21,598 nucleotides of DNA from Paramicrosporidium saccamoebae (lineage: Eukaryota; Rozellomycota), in contig MTSL01000030.1 in the NCBI GenBank assembly GCA_002794465.1, positions 1-21,598 on the forward strand, given 5' to 3'. Below the pieces are notes generated by a model. That model did no database searches. It was not told the DNA's origin and saw nothing but the letters and a program-made list of their open reading frames with translations. Each line of letters opens with the position of its first letter. Position 1 is the stretch's first letter. This document shows positions 15,454-21,598 of the stretch, piece after piece. A program made the position numbers and the translations under genes.

Positions 15454-18109
15454 CTAAAGAATACCATTGGAATAATACTGGAATGTATCATACAGCTTGG
15501 TAAAAATATTGTAGGCACTACTAATGATCAGACGGTCAACAACTTGTCGTAATTGAGCATCAGTCAAGGTTAAATGAAATCTCTGTCTCAAGTGGGCAAC
15601 AGCACTTTCTCCAGAATAAAAGCACGGCAGTCGCGACTCTTTCTGCATAATTTCAATCAACACCATGATGCGATCGACATGTTTCCGGAGCTCTAGGAAT
15701 CCCTGAAACATGAGATTCTTGAATTTTATGAATTCTGGAGAGTGAAGCCCGCCCAAGAGCTCAATGTATTCGGGCGAGAGTTTAAAGGGCGCCGATTCAA
15801 AGCCGACATAGCCGGGGGAATTGGACAGCATGAACCCAAAATCAATGTGGACCAAATGTCCATGATCATCCATCAGGATATTCCCATCGTGACGGTCCTT
15901 GACTTGCAGCAAGTAAGTTACAATGGAGTAGGCAGCCAGACTTTCGGTAAAGCAGTCTCGTGCTCTCTGGAACGGCTCGCTGTCAGGGCTTCCAAAAGTC
16001 TTGATGAAGTGATCGCGGAGAGAAAATATAAAATTGGGAGACGAGTTGTGCTTGAGGTAGGCCGTCTTTTTGATAGAGTGCAGAGAGATGGCGTTGGGCA
16101 CAGTTTCCACAAGTCCCCCACTCGAGGCTGTCACCAACACTCGATAGCAATACGTCCATAAGGGCAGGCCAGCTTTGCGCCACACATTGGTCATTTCCGA
16201 AATGAGCTGACATGCAAGCTGTTCCTGTCTCATGTCAGCGCCCGACTTGACAATGACTGATAATAGCCTCCATCCTTCCAGCGCGCCAAAGGGAGATGAT
16301 GCCTGGATACGGGCCACTTTTTCCTCCCATCCTTCTTGGAACACTGCAGCTGACGGATCATCGCGGTCAAAGACCGGTCCATCATCCAAGAATAGCGGCG
16401 CATCTTGGCCATTAATGTCATTGTTTTGTTGGATGGCATCAAGAAGGCGGTTCCTTTCAAGAGCCTCCATTTCCCTAATAATCCGGTCTTTGATAGAGGC
16501 AATGTCGGTCAGAGTCTGAGAAGAGCATGTTGGCTGAGATGCCTGTCTCGTCAACTGGGCGAGCATAATTGCAGCCGTCCTCATACGATCCGAAAAGTCA
16601 TCAGCAGAAAGAGAGGCATTCTCAAGCGAAGGAAACGCATAAGCATCCTCTAAAGTAATCTGTCCATTTGCCAATCCCTTGTCATTTTGTAATTCATCCT
16701 TGCATCCACCGTTACACTCATCGTCACGTTCCTCTTCTTTCAAATCTTTCCCCAATTCAGATGTACTGACGTCGCGGCTTGAAATGGTCTGAGAGGTCTT
16801 GGGGTTTTTAAAAGTATCCAGAGATGTGTTGATCATGTCTTGAAAGTCTTCATCAGAACAGTCATTTTGCAACACTTCGATTAGTACCAGGAACGGCACT
16901 CGTTCGGCAGAATTCAAAACTACCGCATCGGACGGACTTATTCTAAGAATTCTATGATGCGGCGGCCCATCACACCAGAGTGGTAGACAAAGAAGCGCAG
17001 GCAGGTTGTGATTAATCAAAGCAAGTTCAGCGTTCAATGCCTTTAGTCGTCCATCGCGAGGAACCGACACAAGTCGCATCGAAACGTCAATCAAACTCAT
17101 GACAAATTGCATCTCGGCATAGTAATAAAGTGGGACAGGCGGGGGGATATTTCCCGAGACTTTTGCAATGTCCCCTGCACTTCCTGCGGCAGAGAGCATC
17201 ATGAATTTTGGAGCATTTACCTGCATCTGCTTTGCCGCCTTTAGCACATAGTCTCGAAATGAAAAGGCACTGCCACTATGCAGTTCTTCTACCGATGGGA
17301 CGGTGCTGCTAAAGGGTGTTTTTCCCGGGAAACATTCGTAATGTTTGATCGGAGTCCGTTTTGTCTTTTGTCGGCCAATCGACATTCGCCGTGCTTCTGT
17401 CAAGATCATTGGCCGCGTCAGGTCGGCGAAAATGGGAACACTTACGCCGGCCAAGGCGCTGCCGGCCCCGATCATGGAAACGGCAATTCCCGGCAGATTC
17501 GTAGCAGCCAATTCGGCCTTTATGCGCGAGACGATGGAATCAGGAGCCTCGTCATCATCAAGAGACAGACTTCGGCCAAGCTGGCCAATGTTGGGAATGT
17601 ACTCGCGAAAGACAATCTTCTGTAGGTCGCTTAACAGCCGCACAGCGCGAAGATAAATATTGGCATTGTTGACAAATGTAATGCGAAAGTCGGTCAGATA
17701 GTTTTCAAAATACCACAGCGCCTATGACCTTAGATTGGGTATGGACATACAAAAATGGCTGCATGTAGGGAACGCTGGCATATGGCCAACAGTAAGTGTT
17801 CCTGGGAGGGCGACTCGTCACTGTTGCAGACTGCTAAATGACTACAAGGTAAAGACAGTCAAGATGGTACCATATTTGTGGGAGGAAGAATTCGAGTTCG
17901 GCCGCAGTCATGGACCGGAGTCGCTCGCAAACGTAGTGTTGGATCCCCACTTCCTTTTGATTGTATTTCCACAAGTACGAAATGGCCATACTAGAATCAA
18001 ACAGGTCCGACTTGAAGAGTCGCAATAGGCCAGCCTTTCGACTTATCAAGTCTCCTGACCGAGACGCCGACAACACTGTAAATCCGCTCTCAGGCGACCC
18101 AGCCTCCAT
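15454..18109 (-). CDS. PIK1: PIK1/PI4KB phosphatidylinositol 4-kinase (three exons)
   Basis: Exons 18109-17871, 17841-17751, 17721-15454, 865 residues. The enzyme makes PI4P at the Golgi (and in yeast also the nucleus). The lipid-kinase unique helical domain is at about 20-130 (LLRLFKSDLFDSSMAISYLW, YVCERLRSM, EFFLPQICHLAV, EHLLLAICQRSLHAAIFALW). A long variable middle follows. The catalytic domain starts near 586 (SPFGALEGWRLLSVIVKSGA with Lys602, DMRQEQL), with catalytic DRHDGN at 719-724, HIDFG at 735-739, ESAPFKLSPEYIELLGG and a YYSNGIL C-terminus typical of type III-beta PI4K. The start is the ATG at 18109 (MEAGSPESG); an in-frame ATG at 18256 would add 49 residues encoded by the 18143-18271 repeat. 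Human PI4KB has 816 residues. A coding-strand AATAAA lies about 20 bp past the stop. Confidence 0.95.
17722..17750 (-). other. Intron 2 of PIK1 (29 nt, phase 0)
   Basis: Coding-strand ends GTATGT and ATCTAAGGTCATAG. It joins RSLHAAIF to ALWYFENYL, restoring the conserved LKU helix. CTAAG is the nearest branch-like motif. Confidence 0.9.
17842..17870 (-). other. Intron 1 of PIK1 (29 nt, phase 2)
   Basis: Coding-strand ends GTACCA and CTTTACCTTGTAG, with TTGAC further upstream. Splicing gives FFLPQIC-HLAVCNSDES, matching the FFLPQLCH motif of the family. Unspliced reading gives a TAG. Confidence 0.9.
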
Positions 18110-18142
18110 GGCCGACAATGAAACGAAAACTAATTGTTGATT

Positions 18143-18271
18143 TCGTAATTGCTGAGATTTGTCGTAATTGCCGAGGTTTGTCGTAATTGTTGAGATTGGT
18201 CTTGTCATCATTGCTGAAATTGGTCTTGTCATAATTGCTGGGACTAGTCGTATCATAACTACTGAGATTGG
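18143..18271. repeat. 19-bp then 24-bp tandem repeats between PIK1 and the two-TM gene
   Basis: Three 19-bp units (18143, 18162, 18181; theme TCGTAATTGCTGAGATTTG) are followed by three related 24-bp units (18200, 18224, 18248; theme TCTTGTCATAATTGCTGAG plus ATTGG). The longer unit looks like the short one with a 5-bp insertion. ATTGG occurs at 18195-18199, 18219-18223 and 18267-18271. The array is the main content of the 180-bp divergent promoter. Confidence 0.9.
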
Positions 18272-18289
18272 TCTTATTTATATGATCAG

Positions 18290-18757
18290 ATGTGGCGAAT
18301 ACTGGAGCAAGACATTGCTATTGGGGGTAAACAAGAAGAGTCTGGGAATTCCGTGTGGTTTGAAAAAGAGTTTTATGTTCGACATGAGCCAGATGATGAT
18401 TTGATTTGTGCCGTGCAGACTGCTGACGAGTCATCGTCCTTTGAGAACATGAAGGCAAATGTCATCTACCAACTACAGAATGGGTGGAGCCAGCTAGAGG
18501 CGCTCCGAAATGGGCTGGTGTTGTTTGTCCTTGTGTTGCTCGTGCTTGTTAGTCTGTTTCGGCTAGTAAAGTCTGAATCGATCACAGGGCGCGTGTTTTG
18601 GGGCGCATTGGGCTTGCTGGTGCTTGTTTATGCCAGTATAGATCGAATTGAGTCAGTCTCTAATAGTGTAGTCAAGAGGCGCTCTCCAATCCGAGGAATC
18701 GGCTCCTTTATTAGTCCCGTGTATGGTCGAATCTATGCCTCGCTGGATCGTGTATAA
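18290..18757 (+). CDS. Unrecognised small protein with two membrane segments
   Basis: 155 residues from the ATG at 18290, the first ATG in frame after the repeat array. The N-terminal 85 residues are soluble and mixed in charge (WFEKEFYVRHEPDDDLICAV). Two hydrophobic segments follow at about 77-97 (LVLFVLVLLVLVSLFRLV) and 103-117 (WGALGLLVLVYASI), and the C-terminus is basic with SFISPVYGRIYASLDRV. No signal peptide. I do not recognise a family; the layout suggests a small ER, Golgi or nuclear-envelope membrane protein. It diverges from PIK1 across the repeat-filled gap. The following 189 bp (18758-18946) contain no further gene I can support. Confidence 0.65.
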   Translation: MWRILEQDIAIGGKQEESGNSVWFEKEFYVRHEPDDDLICAVQTADESSSFENMKANVIYQLQNGWSQLEALRNGLVLFVLVLLVLVSLFRLVKSESITGRVFWGALGLLVLVYASIDRIESVSNSVVKRRSPIRGIGSFISPVYGRIYASLDRV

Positions 18758-18883
18758 GGATGTGTTTCTAAATTCACGTTGGTAAAACACGGGTGCAATT
18801 GTCGCGTATTCTTTCCATCGACACTTTTAATGGGAGTGGTTGTATTAGATTCTCGACCATCTGAATGGGGTTAATTACGCTGT

Positions 18884-18890
18884 CCAATCA
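18884..18890 (+). promoter_or_regulatory. CCAATCA box upstream of the ankyrin-like gene
   Basis: CCAAT at -63 to -59 relative to the ATG at 18947. It is the reverse orientation of the TGATTGG found before secreted genes 1 and 2. Confidence 0.35.
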
Positions 18891-18946
18891 CAATGAATAG
18901 ACCCATCAAGATGTAATTTACCAACTGAAGAGAGTAGCCTGGCCGT

Positions 18947-21136
18947 ATGATTAAGCTCTCCAGTGTGACGACTCTATTCTTGCTACATTTAAGCCGAGGC
19001 ACTGGCTCTGGAGTGACCAGATTTAATGAGTCTATCGAGAATGGCGCCGAGCCACAGCTGCCAAGCGGAGTTGGTAGGAATTTGAGTGTTTCTACATTGG
19101 CTGCCACATTGGTTGATACATTGGTTGCAGATATGGACGACCTGGCCCTTACTACGTCGATTAGCGATGCTGCTATACTGAATGAGACGCGTTTGAGTGT
19201 TGCTACATTGGTTGATACATTGGTTGATACATTGGCTGCAAGTATGGACAACCTGGCTCTTACTACGTCGATTAGCAATGCTGCTATACTGAATGAGACA
19301 CATGCTACTGCAGATGTCAGCCAACTAATAGAGACGGGACGCAACTTGAGTCTCACTGCACTCGAAGGCATGCTAAGGGAGAGCCGTGCACGCGCAGGCA
19401 ATGATATCGACCTCATTAAAAAGCATTATTATGACTCTGCAGTCATGATGGCCGACTGTCCCGCTCTTGAAAATGCCAAAAAGGCAGTGCAGCAGGCACT
19501 CGACACTCGATGCTATGAAGTCTTGAGATGTCTTGTGTATTTTCCGATTTGGAAGAATAAGGCGCAGGAACACTGGTTTTGGATCAAGATCTATGGGACT
19601 CTTGCCTTTAATAAGACTGTTTGGGATTGCCACCAATTTGAGTGGGATGAATACTGGAAAATGGTACTAAAAGAGGACAATGCTGAACATTATGGCGAGA
19701 TGCGTAGTGTACCGTTTATTAATAAGCTTTCCGAGGACAAGGTACGTAAGTATATCGTCAAGTTTGATGCAATTAAAATTTTCGGCCGCTTTCATCCAGG
19801 CATGGTCGATGAAATTGCATATAATGCCGACCTGGTGGCCAAATATGGGCCAAGACGTATCATTGACCATATCATTGCCACTATCCCATATTTGAATTTA
19901 GACGTTAGGCACATTGCTCCCCACACGGTAAAATCTTTCGCGACGCTCAAGTATCTCTTCCATGCCGGCTATTATCAGATCCCAAGGTGTTGCCTGGAGG
20001 ACAGTTTATTGAAGATTCCTTACAAAGGCATAAATTGGCTGGTTGAGCATAGTTGTCTACCGTTATTGGAAGAAATGTGTCGAATGAATGCAAACCCCGA
20101 GTTTGACCGGAAAATAGTAGAAGAAGCCTTTTACACGGGCAGCCTCGGCATTCTGAAATGGTTGTATAATACGGGAAGAGTACAATCTCTGGAGGAGCCA
20201 TGGGTGGGTGCTGCTGTTGAAGGAGGCCACCTTGAAGTCGTTAAATGGATTGTTTCCGAGTTTAGACTTCAGGTTGACTGGAATAGCGTGATGCAGTCGG
20301 CCGAACTCGGTCAATTTTCGTTCGAATGTGTTAAATATATCCGGGACCAGACGGAGATCGCTATACCCGCTTCCTGGATCCCAAGCTTCCTAGCAGCCGA
20401 AGGGAATCTTGATGGATTGCAAGCTCTACTTGAAGACTCTGTTGATGAGTTTCCATGGGAAAATATAGCAGATTTTGCAGCTCGCGCTGGGCATTTAAAT
20501 GTCCTTGAATGGGCTTTCACAAAGTCAGAGACTACTCCGAGCTCTGACGCTGTGGAAATGGCCTGTAAGACGGGCCAACACTCGGTTCTTGTCTGGATAT
20601 TTGGGGTTGAGCCCACCAAAATAGTCCCCTTTAATGAAGATGATAAGATTAGTGCACTAGGATGCATTCTTTATGCCGCCATGCACGGTCAACAAGAGGC
20701 CATGGAATGGATATTGGAGAACCCCCTCGAAAATGTCCTGCCGAGCATGGAGAATGCATTGCGTCTGTGGGATGAAGATATTTCTGAAGAGGCGCGGCTA
20801 AAAGTTCTTGAATGGATTGCATTCAGATCTGGAGATGAAACAAAGATTGAACCAACGGTAATGTCGCATGCTGCCAGCTTGGGCCACCTGAAACTTTTCC
20901 AGTGGTTACGTGACAAAGGACAGTCTATAACTCCTAAAGTTGCGATGCACGCTGCGATTTATCGCAGAACGGAAATCTTGGCAGCAATATACGAGATTGA
21001 TCCGTTGCTTGTGTGTAATCGGGGGATTTTTGAGTGGATGGAGATAGGCGAGGGTTCTTTACGTAAAAGGGATGCCTTGGATTGGATGCGGAAAAAGTGT
21101 CCACTACTTTTCACACAGTCTATAGATAGTCTCTAA
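18947..21136 (+). CDS. Predicted secreted ankyrin-like repeat protein
   Basis: 729 residues. The N-terminus MIKLSSVTTLFLLHLSRGTG looks like a short signal peptide. Residues 46-119 consist of a 37-residue unit present twice, each with an NET sequon. From about residue 330 the protein is built of helical repeats of about 30 residues with the pattern A..GHL.VL.W: AAVEGGHLEVVKWIV (~421), AARAGHLNVLEWAF (~511), ACKTGQHSVLVWIF (~540), AAMHGQQEAMEWIL (~578), AASLGHLKLFQWL (~642). These resemble the degenerate ankyrin repeats expanded in amoebae, oomycetes and giant viruses, in which Trp replaces the usual Leu. No enzymatic domain is seen. A secreted interaction scaffold or effector is plausible; signal peptide strength is moderate. 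AATAAA lies 13 bp past the stop. Confidence 0.75.
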   Translation: MIKLSSVTTLFLLHLSRGTGSGVTRFNESIENGAEPQLPSGVGRNLSVSTLAATLVDTLVADMDDLALTTSISDAAILNETRLSVATLVDTLVDTLAASMDNLALTTSISNAAILNETHATADVSQLIETGRNLSLTALEGMLRESRARAGNDIDLIKKHYYDSAVMMADCPALENAKKAVQQALDTRCYEVLRCLVYFPIWKNKAQEHWFWIKIYGTLAFNKTVWDCHQFEWDEYWKMVLKEDNAEHYGEMRSVPFINKLSEDKVRKYIVKFDAIKIFGRFHPGMVDEIAYNADLVAKYGPRRIIDHIIATIPYLNLDVRHIAPHTVKSFATLKYLFHAGYYQIPRCCLEDSLLKIPYKGINWLVEHSCLPLLEEMCRMNANPEFDRKIVEEAFYTGSLGILKWLYNTGRVQSLEEPWVGAAVEGGHLEVVKWIVSEFRLQVDWNSVMQSAELGQFSFECVKYIRDQTEIAIPASWIPSFLAAEGNLDGLQALLEDSVDEFPWENIADFAARAGHLNVLEWAFTKSETTPSSDAVEMACKTGQHSVLVWIFGVEPTKIVPFNEDDKISALGCILYAAMHGQQEAMEWILENPLENVLPSMENALRLWDEDISEEARLKVLEWIAFRSGDETKIEPTVMSHAASLGHLKLFQWLRDKGQSITPKVAMHAAIYRRTEILAAIYEIDPLLVCNRGIFEWMEIGEGSLRKRDALDWMRKKCPLLFTQSIDSL
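19081..19302 (+). repeat. Two 111-bp direct repeats inside the ankyrin-like gene
   Basis: 19081-19191 and 19192-19302 are in-frame copies of equal length (37 codons). Their 3' two thirds are nearly identical at DNA level (from ATGGACRACCTGGC to CTATACTGAATGAGAC). The 5' part is itself built of ACATTGGTTGAT triplications. This is a recent duplication. Confidence 0.92.
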
Positions 21137-21598
21137 GCGTGGACAGCCAATAAATAGTAAAGGAAACAAATATAGTTGCTGCTGGGTAAACTGTGCCACG
21201 CAGTTGAGTGGACGAAGAATCGTGGATATTTGAGGACAGTGAGGTGTGTATCCATACTATTCTAGGATTAGCAGTGAATGGGTTTCCGCATGACTTGGGT
21301 CGTGGATGCTGTTTAGCAGTGGTTTTATTATATGTTGGGTTCTGCTGTCGTGTGATGGCGATCCGTGCACAGTACAAAGATTTTTCAAGCGCGAATCGGC
21401 CCACGATGCGACAGCTGGGGTGACGTTTTTTAGAGTGGACAGGAAGGGAGAGATCAGAGGTGAGAATGCATGGTTGGCGGGCTTTGGCTTTTCGTCCTGG
21501 GTAAGCGACCTGCTGATCAGTCTACCACAGCGCGTTCCCATGGCAGTTGATAATGCGGTCGTCTGAGAAGAGTGGCGGGCAGGTCTTTTTGAGAATTT
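21137..21598 (-). other. Unresolved end region, possible 3' part of a spliced minus-strand gene
   Basis: No single long ORF. On the minus strand, several open stretches overlap in different frames, including one with PLISPFLSTLKNVTPAVASW (about 21470-21400) and a terminal segment ending GTVYPAATIFVSFTIYWLST that would stop at 21120, inside the end of the ankyrin-like gene. The minus-strand end CACTGCTAATCCTAG (3' end near 21264) is a good 3' splice signal for this genome. I could not chain exons into one convincing product, and the window edge cuts the 5' side. Plus-strand ORFs here (71 and 86 codons) look random. Confidence 0.25.

Noticed and set aside
15454-17643. PIK1 starting at the GTG at 17643
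   Set aside because: Two short introns upstream connect to the conserved lipid-kinase unique domain and an ATG at 18109.
18871-19416. 181-codon minus-strand ORF ending in a hydrophobic segment (LVNYILMGLFIVIGQ)
   Set aside because: Mostly antisense to the ankyrin-like gene's repeats. The short part outside it (18871-18946) looks protein-like, but no start or splice chain supports a separate gene.
1-21598. Mobile elements or viral insertions
   Set aside because: No transposase, reverse transcriptase, integrase, terminal repeats or capsid-like ORF seen; the ankyrin-like gene resembles repeats also found in giant viruses, but nothing else viral is nearby.

Overview
The window reads as nuclear DNA from a fungus with a very compact genome. 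Ten genes have recognisable eukaryotic or fungal homologues: CDC73, PFA4-type DHHC acyltransferase, MAK11, Ran/GSP1, two TMX-like thioredoxins, ECO1, GYP1, BUD23 and PIK1. There is also a fungal HAM1-like (DUF5923/DUF4449-type) protein and two tRNA-Pro genes. GYP1, PIK1, MAK11 and the HAM1-like protein look specifically fungal. Compaction is extreme: convergent stop codons lie 4 or 19 bp apart, divergent ATGs 27 bp apart, tandem genes 7 bp apart, and eleven spliceosomal introns are only 29-35 nt long. Those features, plus several predicted secreted low-complexity proteins, suggest an early-diverging reduced lineage such as a rozellid or microsporidia-related fungus. That placement is inference; no rRNA or other phylogenetic marker is present.

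Layout. 1-312: seven-unit tandem repeat in front of the HAM1-like gene (313-2256). 2385-5308: two adjacent same-strand genes for secreted, highly charged repeat proteins that share promoter elements at nearly the same distance from their ATGs. 5390-5716: a small unrecognised ORF that overlaps the 3' end of CDC73 (5625-6842, minus). 7023-7179: two tRNA-Pro genes 5 bp apart with one shared Pol III terminator, followed within 15 bp by the four-exon DHHC gene (7187-8351). 8356-12051: minus-strand block MAK11, Ran, TMX-like copy B, TMX-like copy A. 12079-12930: ECO1 (plus, one intron), divergent from TMX copy A across 27 bp that hold an E2F-type site. 12950-18109: minus-strand block GYP1, BUD23, PIK1. 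18143-18271: repeat array in the divergent PIK1 / two-TM-protein intergenic region. 18290-18757: unrecognised two-TM protein. 18947-21136: secreted ankyrin-like repeat protein with a recent internal duplication. 21137-21598: unresolved, possibly the end of a spliced minus-strand gene.

How the genes relate. The housekeeping genes cover transcription elongation (CDC73), ribosome biogenesis (MAK11 for 60S, BUD23 for 40S), nuclear transport (Ran), sister-chromatid cohesion (ECO1) and secretory-pathway or lipid functions (PIK1, GYP1, DHHC acyltransferase, TMX proteins). PIK1 and GYP1 both act at the Golgi. No operon or defence system is visible. The least explained material is the secreted-protein genes, the different tandem repeats in the larger intergenic gaps, and the recurrent positioned CCAAT boxes.
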